A stretch of 51,207 nucleotides of DNA from Bacteroidia bacterium. GTDB lineage: Bacteria > Bacteroidota > Bacteroidia > Bacteroidales > VadinHA17. The first letter of the stretch is position 1. Every line of letters starts with the position of its first letter. The stretch lies in the NCBI GenBank assembly GCA_026391475.1, contig JAPLED010000041.1, positions 1 through 51,207 on the forward strand. Reading direction: 5' to 3'. The position numbers and the translations under genes are program-made. The notes under the pieces were generated by a model. The model worked only from the letters and a program-made list of their open reading frames with translations. It was not told the DNA's origin and did not search any database. Shown one piece after another: positions 17,661-30,300 of this stretch.

Positions 17661-20959
<3,299 letters not shown>

Positions 20960-21023
20960 ATAAGCTTTTTTACTTAAAAAGTCTGCTAAGATAGATCAAT
21001 GTTTGAAAGGTAGTATCAGTTCA

Positions 21024-22463
21024 TCATTTATTCAATATTATTTCTTTGATAATCTCCTCGATTCCGGAAATAATATTCTTTGAAGGACCGGTATAATTGT
21101 TTATAATTATACTGATGATCATTTGTTTGCCTGATACTGTTGTAAAATATCCTGCATAGCTTCTCACCCTGGTCATTGAGCCGCTTTTTGCCCTGAGTCT
21201 TGAATCAAAAACCGGATCCATGAAATAGTTTTTAAGAGTTCCTTCTTTTCCTGCTTCAGGTAAAGACGAATAATATTCCGGGAAGTACTTTCCTCTGTTC
21301 TTCATATAAATCAACAAATTGACCAATTCTCCTGTATTAATGGCATTAAGAGGGGAGAGGCCGCTGCCATCTTCAATAAACATTCCATCTGTTTTAATGC
21401 CGGCATCCTGAAGAAAACCCTTAACAACCTCAACTCCTGCAGCAGTAGATCCAATGTTTTTATATACTTTTCCCAACTCTTTTATTAAATGTTCTGCATA
21501 CAGATTAACACTTTCATGGTTGAGTACTTCAATAATATCAGCAAGTGGAGGAGAGATGGTTTCAGTAATCCGGACAACTTCCTCAGACAAACTTTTTTGT
21601 TCTAATCTTATTGTTGCAGGATTTTCTGAAACAGTTATACCTGCAGCTTCAAGTTTTTCATTCATCATTTTTGCGATAAGAAGGGGCGGGTCAGCAATTG
21701 AGGCTTTCAGTACAAAATCTTCCCTGTTGGCGGGAACGGTTCCTGCAAGCCAGCCATTTGTACTGTAAGGTGCGGCAAAAACATAACCTTCATCAGAGGT
21801 TCCGGCAGCAACCAGCCAGTTTGAGAATTCATTCCTGCATTCGTTTGGGACAATCTCATTAATAACCACTTGCGTACTATCAGAGGATGTCTTTAAATGA
21901 ATTTCGTAAGTGTTGTCAAAAACTGATAACCCATACGCTCCTGCACCATAATAATTGCCGGCATCTTCCCAGAGCCATTTGGCGGGAACAGGCAAAAAGT
22001 CATAATAAGAATCATCGGTTATAACTCTTCCGTCTATTTTTTTGATTCCCAGTTTCTTAATTTCCGTTACCCAAATGCTTAGAAAATCCTGATAATGATC
22101 TGAAAAATACTGAGATCCCAATGCCGGATCACCGCCTCCCTGAATGACGATATTCCCGGTTAACCTGCCAGAACGTTTATTAAACGATCCTGTATAACCG
22201 ATAATAGTTTTGAAAGTATATTGAGAGCCTAACAATTCAAGTGCAGCAGCCGAAGTGATAAGCTTCATAATTGAAGCCGGGATAAGGCTTTTTCCGGAAT
22301 TGTATTCCATCACTATCTCTCCGTTATCTGCATCTGCAACACATAGAGAAACAGAAGCATGCATCATTGCAGAGTCTGAAAGGAATGTCTCAAATGATCT
22401 CTCTTGTGAAAATAAGCAAAGAGTTAAAGATGTTAATGAAATGATAAAAAATGTTCTCAACAT
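21024..22463 (-). CDS. dacB: D-alanyl-D-alanine carboxypeptidase/endopeptidase (PBP4 type)
   Basis: The 479-residue protein starts at the ATG at 22463, giving the signal peptide MLRTFFIISLTSLTLCLF. The longer frame to 22508 would overlap rlmN and destroy the signal. Penicillin-binding motifs are S64-x-x-K67 (PASIMKLI), a central DGSGLSPLN region and KSG (RAKSGSMT), as in PBP4 (peptidase S13). It trims peptidoglycan stem peptides in the periplasm. The start is two bases downstream of the rlmN stop, so rlmN-dacB form an operon. Confidence 0.9.
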   Translation of the reverse strand: MLRTFFIISLTSLTLCLFSQERSFETFLSDSAMMHASVSLCVADADNGEIVMEYNSGKSLIPASIMKLITSAAALELLGSQYTFKTIIGYTGSFNKRSGRLTGNIVIQGGGDPALGSQYFSDHYQDFLSIWVTEIKKLGIKKIDGRVITDDSYYDFLPVPAKWLWEDAGNYYGAGAYGLSVFDNTYEIHLKTSSDSTQVVINEIVPNECRNEFSNWLVAAGTSDEGYVFAAPYSTNGWLAGTVPANREDFVLKASIADPPLLIAKMMNEKLEAAGITVSENPATIRLEQKSLSEEVVRITETISPPLADIIEVLNHESVNLYAEHLIKELGKVYKNIGSTAAGVEVVKGFLQDAGIKTDGMFIEDGSGLSPLNAINTGELVNLLIYMKNRGKYFPEYYSSLPEAGKEGTLKNYFMDPVFDSRLRAKSGSMTRVRSYAGYFTTVSGKQMIISIIINNYTGPSKNIISGIEEIIKEIILNK

Positions 22464-22465
22464 TT

Positions 22466-23494
22466 CTACTCTGATTTGTTTTGTTCGAGCGTTGATAATA
22501 AACCACATGCAGCCTGTATATCCACACCCCTGCTGGCCCTGATAGTTGTCAGTATCCCTTTGGCATTAAGCGCCTCTTTAAAGTTGATGGTGGTTCCAAG
22601 ATTAGGGCTCTGGAATTGTGATCCGGGTATAGGGTGAAAACGTATTATATTTATCCTGCATTTGATCCCGTTAAGTATCCTGGCAAGCTCTTTAATATGT
22701 CGCGGTGTATCGTTCATCCCTTTAAAAAGGATATATTCAAAAGATACTCTTCTCTGGCTGTTAAAGTCAAATTTGCGGATTATATCAAGCACCTCTTCAA
22801 CAGTGTTTGTCCGCTGAATCGGCATCAGTTTCCTTCTCTCTTCATCAAATGGAGAGTGCAGACTGACAGCAAGATGGCACCGGCTTTTTTCAAGAAATTC
22901 TTTTATCCCGGTTATCAGTCCGACTGTACTGACTGTAATCCTGGTCGGACTCCAGCCATATCCCCATTCATTGGTAAGAATATCAAGACTCTTCAGAACT
23001 TCAGAGATATTGTCCAGGGGTTCACCCATGCCCATAAAGACTATATTGGTTAAGTTCCTGAACTCAGGCAGACTCCTGAACTGATTAAGTATTTCATTCG
23101 ATGAGAGGTTTCCCTGAAGACCCTGTTTCCCTGTCATGCAGAATATGCAACCCATTTTACATCCGGCCTGTGATGAGATACAAATTGTAGCACGTTCATT
23201 ATCAGGAATATATGTAGTTTCTATGTATTTATCATTCAGTACTTTATAAAGGTACTTCTTAGTTCCGTCCGTACTTTCAGAAAAATTTTCGGGGGCATAA
23301 AGGCCGATTTCATAATCATTGGCTAGCCGCTCACGTGTCTTTTTTGAGAGGTTTGTCATCTCCTCAATCGACTGTATCTCCTTCTTATAGAGCCAGTCAG
23401 CAATCTGTTTTGCAGCAAAACCGGGCAACCCGATACGTTTGGTAACTGCTATCAGCTCATTTAACGTCTTTCCGTAAAGTTTTTCTTTCAGCAT
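22466..23494 (-). CDS. rlmN: Dual-specificity 23S rRNA/tRNA (adenine-C2) methyltransferase RlmN
   Basis: This 342-residue radical-SAM enzyme has C112-x3-C116-x2-C119 (AGCKMGCIFCMTG), the [4Fe-4S] cluster site, and a C-terminal Cys in QAACGLLS that would accept the methyl group in the mechanism. Conserved VFMGMGEPLDN and HSPFDEERRKLMP segments are seen. It methylates C2 of A2503 in 23S rRNA and A37 of some tRNAs. Its stop lies two bases before the dacB start on the minus strand. Confidence 0.95.
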   Translation of the reverse strand: MLKEKLYGKTLNELIAVTKRIGLPGFAAKQIADWLYKKEIQSIEEMTNLSKKTRERLANDYEIGLYAPENFSESTDGTKKYLYKVLNDKYIETTYIPDNERATICISSQAGCKMGCIFCMTGKQGLQGNLSSNEILNQFRSLPEFRNLTNIVFMGMGEPLDNISEVLKSLDILTNEWGYGWSPTRITVSTVGLITGIKEFLEKSRCHLAVSLHSPFDEERRKLMPIQRTNTVEEVLDIIRKFDFNSQRRVSFEYILFKGMNDTPRHIKELARILNGIKCRINIIRFHPIPGSQFQSPNLGTTINFKEALNAKGILTTIRASRGVDIQAACGLLSTLEQNKSE

Positions 23495-23501
23495 TTCATA
23501 T

Positions 23502-23524
23502 TAGCTCGTAGCTCGTAGCTCGTA
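23502..23524. repeat. Short heptamer tandem repeat
   Basis: TAGCTCG is repeated three times perfectly (23502-23522) plus two bases, directly upstream of rlmN. It may be slippage-prone or a vestige of a larger repeat; no function is evident. Confidence 0.6.
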
Positions 23525-23558
23525 TTTATTATCCGCCTGTCGCCAGTCGCCTGTTGCC

Positions 23559-24659
23559 CTAATTAAACCCATACCCTGCCTTCTGGAGATCTTTAAGAGA
23601 TTTAAACGGCTTCGGTGGTGTCAGGTATTTATTTAAATGGTCGTATATTTTCATCCTGATCTCTTTTGCCTCCAAATAATCCATCCTGTCGAAGGAATGT
23701 CCTCCCGGCATATTATTAAAGATCTCATATTCAAAATTCTTCTTGCCATCTGCCTTAAGCGACTTGATGAGATGTTCTACCTCAAGGACATTGACATCCT
23801 CATCATTGGTATTGGTATGGATCAGGAGAGGTGTGTTCTGATATTTTTCTGTCTGCCATGCAGGTGATCTTTTACGGTATTCAGCAACATTCTGATCGGC
23901 AGGTTTGCCGATAGGAGGCTGTTCAGAAAAGAGATCCCGATACTCCTGATCTTTATATCCCATGCGGGCTATCAGATCGCTGACAGGAACCCCTGTAAAT
24001 GCAACTTTGTAATTCTGAGGATATTCAAAAATATTGAAGAGAGCAATATACCCCCCATGGCTCCAGCCTATTATTCCGACCCTTTCTTTGTCCACAATTG
24101 AGTAATTATCAATCATATACTGACGACTGGCATCAACATCCTGAACTTCAAGTCCGCCGTAATCAATATTATTATACATACCTGCTCCATAACCGGTCGA
24201 TCCGCGGTATTCGGCAGCCGTAACAATATACCCCTGGGACACCATCTCCCTGATTATATGTGTGTAATAAGTATCGAAGTTCGCATGTACCCCACCATGC
24301 GGAAAGACCAGAAGAGGATATTTCTTTGAAGGATCAGCATCTTTCGGGATGAAAATGTAATTCCAGAATTTAACCGGGTTACCGGCTCCCTGACCAGTAG
24401 GATTTTTCTCTTTTGCCACTGCGGGACCGGTAATATATACCTTATCAATATATGCAATATCACCGACCTTGTTGTACCACTGAACATCATCTATCTTTTT
24501 TTCAAGAATATCGAACCTGTGACCAAGGTCTTCAAAATTTGAGTTGACCTTATTAATTGCATTCATCAATTCGGTTGTTCCCGGCTGTCCAAACGAATAG
24601 TCTGATGACACTGCGAACAGAGCCAGAATTAATGTAAGATTCAGAATAACCTTTTTCAT
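23559..24659 (-). CDS. Exported S9-like alpha/beta-hydrolase (prolyl oligopeptidase fold)
   Basis: The 366-residue protein has a signal peptide ending in SFGQ (residue 25). The hydrolase domain has the nucleophile elbow GWSHGG (S200), acidic D286 in HTNTNDEDV and His321 in PGGHSF, the triad order of the peptidase S9 catalytic domain. The oxyanion region FPHGG and YRGSTGYG are typical. It lacks the long N-terminal beta-propeller of full prolyl oligopeptidases, replaced by about 70 residues with a coiled-coil look (LEKKIDDVQW). It could be a dipeptidyl peptidase or an esterase in the periplasm. Confidence 0.75.
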   Translation of the reverse strand: MKKVILNLTLILALFAVSSDYSFGQPGTTELMNAINKVNSNFEDLGHRFDILEKKIDDVQWYNKVGDIAYIDKVYITGPAVAKEKNPTGQGAGNPVKFWNYIFIPKDADPSKKYPLLVFPHGGVHANFDTYYTHIIREMVSQGYIVTAAEYRGSTGYGAGMYNNIDYGGLEVQDVDASRQYMIDNYSIVDKERVGIIGWSHGGYIALFNIFEYPQNYKVAFTGVPVSDLIARMGYKDQEYRDLFSEQPPIGKPADQNVAEYRKRSPAWQTEKYQNTPLLIHTNTNDEDVNVLEVEHLIKSLKADGKKNFEYEIFNNMPGGHSFDRMDYLEAKEIRMKIYDHLNKYLTPPKPFKSLKDLQKAGYGFN

Positions 24660-24673
24660 ATTTTTTAGAATAA

Positions 24674-25450
24674 TTAAATTGCAATTTCACCTTCAAACAC
24701 AAATGTAGCAGGACCAGAAAGCCAGATATCGGAGATGCTTTTTCCTGAGATATTGAATGAAACCGATAGATTGCCCCCCTTGGTCTTCACACTGACAGTT
24801 TTGGTGTCAAAATGTCCTGAAAGCACTGAAGCAATGGCAGATGCTGTGACACCAGTACCACACGACAGGGTTTCCTCTTCAACCCCTCTCTCAAAGGTTC
24901 TTACATAAATCCCGTTTTTTTCAATCTCAACGAAATTTACATTGGTTCCTCCGGGTGCAAATTCCGCTGACCCCCTGATTTTTTTGCCTTCTGTATTGAC
25001 ATCAATATCTTTTACATCCTTTTTGAAAATGACGTAATGTGGTGATCCGGTATTGATGAAATAGCTGCCATTAATAAGCTGGGGGACCTTTACATCGTTC
25101 ATTTGCAGGCGAATGATACCTTCCTCAGATACTGCTTTGTGCACACCGTCAACAGCCTTGAAGGTAAGCTTCTTACCCGCTATCCCTGCCCGAATTGCAA
25201 AGTCAGATGAACACCTGCCGCCATTCCCGCACATGGTACCCTCAAAGCCATCGGAGTTGAAATACTTCATCTCAAAATCATATTTAGGGCTCCCGGAAAT
25301 GAGAATCAACCCGTCAGCGCCAATACCAAATCTACGATCGCATAATTTATTAATAAGGTTGGAATCACCCGGATTAAAAATGCCTTCCCGATTGTTTATA
25401 ATTATAAAGTCGTTACCGGCTCCCTGGTATTTGTTAAATATTATTGTCAT
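24674..25450 (-). CDS. dapF: Diaminopimelate epimerase
   Basis: The protein has 258 residues from the ATG at 25450, which precedes the conserved MTIIFNKYQGAGNDF start; the frame upstream to 25495 has no family match. The two catalytic Cys are C74 (GTMCGNGGRC) and C197 (LSCGTG). It interconverts LL- and meso-diaminopimelate for lysine and peptidoglycan synthesis in the cytoplasm. It ends only fourteen bases upstream of the S9-like gene, so they may be co-transcribed. Confidence 0.95.
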   Translation of the reverse strand: MTIIFNKYQGAGNDFIIINNREGIFNPGDSNLINKLCDRRFGIGADGLILISGSPKYDFEMKYFNSDGFEGTMCGNGGRCSSDFAIRAGIAGKKLTFKAVDGVHKAVSEEGIIRLQMNDVKVPQLINGSYFINTGSPHYVIFKKDVKDIDVNTEGKKIRGSAEFAPGGTNVNFVEIEKNGIYVRTFERGVEEETLSCGTGVTASAIASVLSGHFDTKTVSVKTKGGNLSVSFNISGKSISDIWLSGPATFVFEGEIAI

Positions 25451-25627
25451 AGGTGTTAAAGTGTTGTTAAATGTTTGTAAATTATTGAAGATCATCTGAA
25501 AAATGCATGATCTTTGTAAAAAAAAATTAAAATAAATCGGTTATAAAGATATTAATCTTTTGTGAAAGCATAAAAATTGAATATCAAAGCAAGCGAGAAA
25601 GGACAGTTTAATTAAAAAAGTAAAGTT

Positions 25628-27076
25628 ATGAAAGGAAAGTATTTATTAGGCGCACTATTTATGGCAATGTCAGGGGCATTAATTGCTTTGTTTGCCTATA
25701 CAAAAATAGTTGAAAAGCCTTCAGTGGCTGTTTCGAGAGATAGTTCAAAGGTTGAAGTTCAGGATGCAAAAGCGTTTCTGACATCAATGCAAATGCAGGA
25801 GGGACAGATTGATTTTACTTATGCTGCAGAACAGACAGTTCATGGTGTAGTCCATGTTCATACAAAAGCAATGATGGGTGGGCAAGCTGATAATCCGATA
25901 ATGGAATGGTTTTATGGTGATCGTTATTCAAGACCACGGGAAGTAAGCGGCTATGGATCAGGGGTTATTATATCAAGCGATGGATATATCATTACCAATA
26001 ATCATGTTGTTGAAAATGCAGAGAACGTTGAGGTAAAACTTAATGATAACAGGGTATTTGAGGCACAGGTTGTTGCACGCGATCCCAATACCGATATTGC
26101 ACTTTTGAAAATTAAAGCAGAAAACCTTCCTTATATTAAATATGGTGATTCTGATCAGTTGAAGATCGGTGAATGGGTATTGGCTGTAGGTAATCCTTTT
26201 AATCTTACTTCGACAGTTACAGCAGGTATTGTCAGCGCAAAAGGAAGGAGTTTCGGGATTATTGAAGGTGATAATCCTATTGAGTCTTTTATCCAGACCG
26301 ATGCCGCTCTTAATCCGGGTAACAGTGGCGGTGCACTCGTCAATACAAAAGGATTGCTCGTCGGAATTACTTCTGCAATTATCTCCCAGAGCGGAGAATA
26401 TGCAGGTTATTCATTTGCAGTTCCTGTAAGCATTGTTAGAAAGGTTGTTGATGATCTTAAGCAATATGGTACTGTGCAAAGAGCAAGAATTGGTGTTAAT
26501 ATTGCTCCTGTTACTTCCGATGAAGCTGAAAAACAGAATCTAAAGGAAGTAAAAGGGGTACTTGTCAAATCGATTATACCTGATGGTGCTGCAGAAGATG
26601 CGGGTCTGAAGGAAAACGATGTAATAGTTCAATTCGATGGTGCACCTGTTAATACCATGGCAGAATTGCAGGTGCAGGTCGGAAAGCACCGTCCTGGCGA
26701 TAAAGCTTCCGTCACCTATATAAGAAATGGTAAAGAGACGACTGTGCCAGTCGTTTTGAAGAATGAAGCAGGAAATACAAGTGTTGTCACAGCCGGAATG
26801 GGAGGAGAAGTCGTTTTTGGTGCTAAACTTGAATCACTTAGCTCTTCAGATAAGAGATCATTGAATGTTGATTATGGTGTGAAAGTGTTAGAATTGAATG
26901 CGGGAAAATTTAAAAATATTGGAATGCCACGAGGTTATATTATCTTGAGTATTAATGGTAAAAAAGTGAAAAGCCCTTCTGATGTAAGACAATTTTCTAA
27001 CAATGAAAGTAACCTTAAATCAATTGGAGGAATCCAACCTGACGGAGGAATCTTAAATTATCAATTCGGGAACTAA
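25628..27076 (+). CDS. degP: DegP/HtrA-type periplasmic serine protease with two PDZ domains
   Basis: The 482-residue protein begins with a membrane-spanning or signal segment (residues 5-25). The trypsin-like triad is H126 (ITNNHVV), D156 (NTDIALLKI) and S233 (NPGNSGGALV). PDZ1 runs from about residue 275 to 370 (PDGAAEDAGLKENDVIVQFD), and a second divergent PDZ from 390 to the end (GYIILSINGKKVKSPSDV). HtrA proteases degrade or refold damaged envelope proteins. It is transcribed alone, ahead of rpoD. Confidence 0.93.
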   Translation: MKGKYLLGALFMAMSGALIALFAYTKIVEKPSVAVSRDSSKVEVQDAKAFLTSMQMQEGQIDFTYAAEQTVHGVVHVHTKAMMGGQADNPIMEWFYGDRYSRPREVSGYGSGVIISSDGYIITNNHVVENAENVEVKLNDNRVFEAQVVARDPNTDIALLKIKAENLPYIKYGDSDQLKIGEWVLAVGNPFNLTSTVTAGIVSAKGRSFGIIEGDNPIESFIQTDAALNPGNSGGALVNTKGLLVGITSAIISQSGEYAGYSFAVPVSIVRKVVDDLKQYGTVQRARIGVNIAPVTSDEAEKQNLKEVKGVLVKSIIPDGAAEDAGLKENDVIVQFDGAPVNTMAELQVQVGKHRPGDKASVTYIRNGKETTVPVVLKNEAGNTSVVTAGMGGEVVFGAKLESLSSSDKRSLNVDYGVKVLELNAGKFKNIGMPRGYIILSINGKKVKSPSDVRQFSNNESNLKSIGGIQPDGGILNYQFGN

Positions 27077-27154
27077 TATATCATTTTATATAAGTTGCTG
27101 TTTTTCAGGGAATTTATAAAATAAATCCCCTTTTCATAACAATAGTGAATAATT

Positions 27155-27185
27155 TTTGTTATTACATAATAAAGCAATATCTTTG
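27155..27185 (+). promoter_or_regulatory. rpoD promoter (Bacteroidota TTTG / TAnnTTTG)
   Basis: TTTG at 27155-27158 and TATCTTTG at 27178-27185 are separated by 19 bases, a good match to the Bacteroidota primary-sigma consensus. The -7 box lies about 23 bases upstream of the rpoD start. Confidence 0.7.
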
Positions 27186-27208
27186 CAAAAAATTTTTGGG
27201 GAGGCAGA

Positions 27209-28069
27209 ATGAGACAACTAAAGATTACCAAGTCCATAACCAACAGGGAGAGTGCATCACTCGACAAATATTTGCAGGAGATTGGTAAGGAGGAGTTGAT
27301 ATCGGTAGAGGAAGAAGTTGAATTGGCTCAGAGGATAAAGAAAGGCGACAGAGCTGCTCTTGAGAAACTCACCAAAGCAAACTTACGTTTCGTTGTATCT
27401 GTTGCAAAACAGTATCAGAATCAAGGACTTAGCCTTCCTGATCTTATCAATGAAGGCAATCTGGGTCTTATTAAGGCAGCAGAGAAATTCGATGAAACCC
27501 GTGGATTCAAGTTTATTTCCTACGCTGTATGGTGGATCAGGCAGTCAATTCTTCAGGCTCTTGCTGAACAATCAAGGATAGTAAGGTTACCATTGAACCA
27601 GGTTGGTTCACTTAACAAGATAAACAAGGCTTTCTCGAAATTTGAGCAGGAGAACGAACGTACTCCTTCACCGGAAGAGCTGGCTGATGTACTTGAATTA
27701 CCAAAGGAGAAGGTGACCGACACTTTGAAAGTATCTGGCCGCCATGTATCTGTTGATGCTCCGTTTATTGAAGGTGAGGATAACAGTTTACTTGATGTTC
27801 TTACAAACTCTGATTCACCTGTTGCCGACAAACTGTTGATGGATGAATCTCTTTCAAAAGAGATCTACAGAGCGCTCGCTACTCTTACTGAAAGAGAAAG
27901 AGATATAATAAGATTTTTCTTCGGAATTGGTTGCCAGGAGATGACTCTTGAGGAGATAGGTGAAAAATTTGGTCTTACCCGTGAAAGGGTCCGTCAGATC
28001 AAGGAAAAAGCTATCAGAAGGTTAAGACATACCTCGCGAAGCAGGTTATTGAAGGGTTATTTAGGATAG
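27209..28069 (+). CDS. rpoD: Primary RNA polymerase sigma factor RpoD/SigA
   Basis: This 286-residue sigma-70 factor lacks the long N-terminal region 1.1, as in Bacteroidota. Region 1.2 is [14 protein letters not shown]; region 2 is [37 protein letters not shown] and continues into [15 protein letters not shown]; region 4 ends with [19 protein letters not shown], the helix-turn-helix contacting the -33 box. It directs housekeeping transcription. It is preceded by its own good promoter and followed by a strong hairpin terminator. Confidence 0.95.
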   Translation: MRQLKITKSITNRESASLDKYLQEIGKEELISVEEEVELAQRIKKGDRAALEKLTKANLRFVVSVAKQYQNQGLSLPDLINEGNLGLIKAAEKFDETRGFKFISYAVWWIRQSILQALAEQSRIVRLPLNQVGSLNKINKAFSKFEQENERTPSPEELADVLELPKEKVTDTLKVSGRHVSVDAPFIEGEDNSLLDVLTNSDSPVADKLLMDESLSKEIYRALATLTERERDIIRFFFGIGCQEMTLEEIGEKFGLTRERVRQIKEKAIRRLRHTSRSRLLKGYLG

Positions 28070-28072
28070 ATA

Positions 28073-28088
28073 TTCCGGAATTCCGGAA
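28073..28088. repeat. Tandem perfect palindrome TTCCGGAA twice
   Basis: TTCCGGAATTCCGGAA is a 16-bp perfect palindrome beginning three bases after the rpoD stop codon and three bases before the terminator hairpin. It may be a protein-binding site or an RNA processing hairpin. Confidence 0.5.
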
Positions 28089-28090
28089 AC

Positions 28091-28124
28091 AAAAGGCGCT
28101 CTTTCATGGAGCGCCTTTTCTTTT
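28091..28124 (+). terminator. rpoD rho-independent terminator
   Basis: AAAAGGCGCT pairs exactly with AGCGCCTTTT (28110-28119) around a nine-base loop, and is followed by CTTTT. This is a typical intrinsic terminator 21 bases after the rpoD stop. Confidence 0.9.
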
Positions 28125-28176
28125 GGTAAATGGCACAAATTAAGTAGGTTTGTAATAAACATTGTGGATTATTATT

Positions 28177-28217
28177 CCACCACCTCCCCCCTGACGCATA
28201 GTCGGGACGGGGTGGTT
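28177..28217. repeat. Shortened copy of the palindromic MITE-like element (copy 3)
   Basis: The boundaries CCACCACCTCCCCCC and GACGGGGTGGTTA are the same as those of the elements at 5685 and 17439, but the interior hairpins are missing, so it is probably a deletion derivative. It sits upstream of uvrB. Confidence 0.6.
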
Positions 28218-28252
28218 AAGACTCACTTTAGTTAACCATGAAAAGACCTTGA

Positions 28253-30268
28253 ATGGACTTTAAACTTATATCCGATTTTAAGCCAACCGGAGATCAGCCG
28301 GGAGCTATAAAGCAACTTGTGGAGGGACTTGAGAAGGGAGTACCATTCCAGACACTCCTTGGCGTAACAGGTTCAGGTAAGACCTTTACAATCGCCAATG
28401 TAATCGGGAAAGTCAACCGGCCTGTTCTTGTATTAAGCCACAATAAAACTCTTGCTGCTCAGCTTTATGGAGAGTTCAAGCAGTTCTTTCCCGAAAACAG
28501 GGTTGAATATTTCGTCTCATATTACGATTATTATCAACCTGAAGCATATCTTCCTGTATCAGATACTTACATCGAAAAAGATCTTTCAATTAACGAGGAA
28601 ATAGAAAAGCTGCGGCTGAGCGCTACTTCATCGCTGCTCTCCGGCCGGCACGATGTCATTGTTGTATCCTCTGTTTCCTGCATTTATGGTATCGGAAACC
28701 CAGATGATTTTCATTCAAATACGGTTCATGTCAGGACAGGACAGAATATCGGAAGGAATGTTTTCCTGAGGAAGCTTGTCGATAGCCTCTATTCACGCAA
28801 CGAACTGGAATTTAAACATGGTACTTTCAGAGTTCGTGGAGATACCGTTGATATCTTTCCTGCCTATGCCGACATTGCTATAAGGGTGGTATTCTTCGGT
28901 GACCAGATTGAAGAATTAAATACTTTTGATCCTGTTGATGGTCACAGGCTTGACGTGCTGAGTGAATACATAATATATCCTGCAAATATATTTGTTACCA
29001 CAAGGGAGAGAATTAACCTGGCCGTCAGCGATATACAGGATGACATGGTTCGCCAGGTTACTCACTTTAATGATATTGGTAAAAAGGAAGAGGCAAAAAG
29101 ACTCGAACAGAGGGTTTTGTACGATCTCGAGATGATAAAGGAACTTGGCTATTGCAGCGGCATTGAGAATTATTCGCGTTATTTTGACGGAAGAAATCCA
29201 GGAACCAGACCTTTCTGTCTGCTCGACTATTTTCCTGATAATTTCATTACAGTAATCGATGAAAGTCATGTCAGTGTTCCTCAGATAAGGGCTATGTTCG
29301 GAGGCGACCATTCAAGAAAACAGACACTTGTTGAATATGGATTCAGACTACCGGCAGCGCTCGACAACAGACCTATGAGGATCGAAGAATTCGAATCAAT
29401 TACCGGTCAGACAATTTTTGTAAGTGCCACACCGGCTGATTATGAACTGGAAAAGAGTGAAGGTGTCATTGTTGACCAGGTAATCAGACCGACAGGACTG
29501 CTTGATCCGCCGATTGAGGTGCGTCCAAGCCTGAACCAGATAGATGATCTGATGGCTGAGATCAGGGCACGTGCCAAAGCAGGGGAGAGGACCCTCGTAA
29601 CAACTATCACTAAAAGAATGGCTGAAGAGCTCTCTTCATACCTGATAAGGTTTGATATAAAATGCAGTTACATTCATTCTGATATAGACACCCTCGATCG
29701 TATTGATATAATGGAAGAGCTTCGTACAGGTTCCATTGATGTTCTGGTTGGAGTTAACCTGCTCCGGGAAGGACTTGATCTACCTGAAGTATCACTGGTA
29801 GCCATTCTTGATGCCGATAAGGAAGGATTTCTCAGATCATCCCGGTCACTTACCCAAACTGCAGGAAGGGCAGCACGTAATCTGAATGGTAAGGTTATAA
29901 TGTATGCCGATACAATAACCCGGAGCATGCAGCAGACTATTGATGAAACTAACAGACGAAGAGGTAAGCAGTTGAAATACAACGAAGAGATGGGTATTAC
30001 ACCTACTCAGATAACAAGGAAAACCGGATCAGCCCTTAGCGGATTGAGCAAAAAGGGAATAGCTGCCAGAGCCTATATTGAACCGGAACGACCAGATATT
30101 GCTGCTGATCCTGTTGTTAAGTACATGAACAGGGAAGCTCTTGAAAAGGCAATCGAAAAGTCGAGAAAAAGTATGGAAAAAGCTGCTGCTGAACTGGATT
30201 TTGTTGAAGCTGCAAGATTCAGGGATGAAATGGCTGATCTCCAAAAACTTCTCAGAAGCAAGTCATAG
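28253..30268 (+). CDS. uvrB: Excinuclease ABC subunit B
   Basis: This full-length 671-residue UvrB has Walker A GVTGSGKT (residues 37-44), the damage-probing beta-hairpin YYDYYQPEAYLP, helicase motifs including the DESHVSVPQ Walker B and QTAGRAARN motif VI, and a C-terminal UVR motif of about 35 residues (LEKAIEKSRKSMEKAAAELD) that contacts UvrC. It carries the damaged-strand verification step of nucleotide excision repair in the cytoplasm. It has no close co-directional partner; the next gene converges on it. Confidence 0.97.
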   Translation: MDFKLISDFKPTGDQPGAIKQLVEGLEKGVPFQTLLGVTGSGKTFTIANVIGKVNRPVLVLSHNKTLAAQLYGEFKQFFPENRVEYFVSYYDYYQPEAYLPVSDTYIEKDLSINEEIEKLRLSATSSLLSGRHDVIVVSSVSCIYGIGNPDDFHSNTVHVRTGQNIGRNVFLRKLVDSLYSRNELEFKHGTFRVRGDTVDIFPAYADIAIRVVFFGDQIEELNTFDPVDGHRLDVLSEYIIYPANIFVTTRERINLAVSDIQDDMVRQVTHFNDIGKKEEAKRLEQRVLYDLEMIKELGYCSGIENYSRYFDGRNPGTRPFCLLDYFPDNFITVIDESHVSVPQIRAMFGGDHSRKQTLVEYGFRLPAALDNRPMRIEEFESITGQTIFVSATPADYELEKSEGVIVDQVIRPTGLLDPPIEVRPSLNQIDDLMAEIRARAKAGERTLVTTITKRMAEELSSYLIRFDIKCSYIHSDIDTLDRIDIMEELRTGSIDVLVGVNLLREGLDLPEVSLVAILDADKEGFLRSSRSLTQTAGRAARNLNGKVIMYADTITRSMQQTIDETNRRRGKQLKYNEEMGITPTQITRKTGSALSGLSKKGIAARAYIEPERPDIAADPVVKYMNREALEKAIEKSRKSMEKAAAELDFVEAARFRDEMADLQKLLRSKS

Positions 30269-30300
30269 TGTTTGTAACAGCGGAAGAATATCAGTTGTTA

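Noticed and set aside
22464-22508. Longer N-terminus of dacB
   Set aside because: It would overlap rlmN and hide the signal peptide; ATG 22463 gives a proper leader and two-base spacing.
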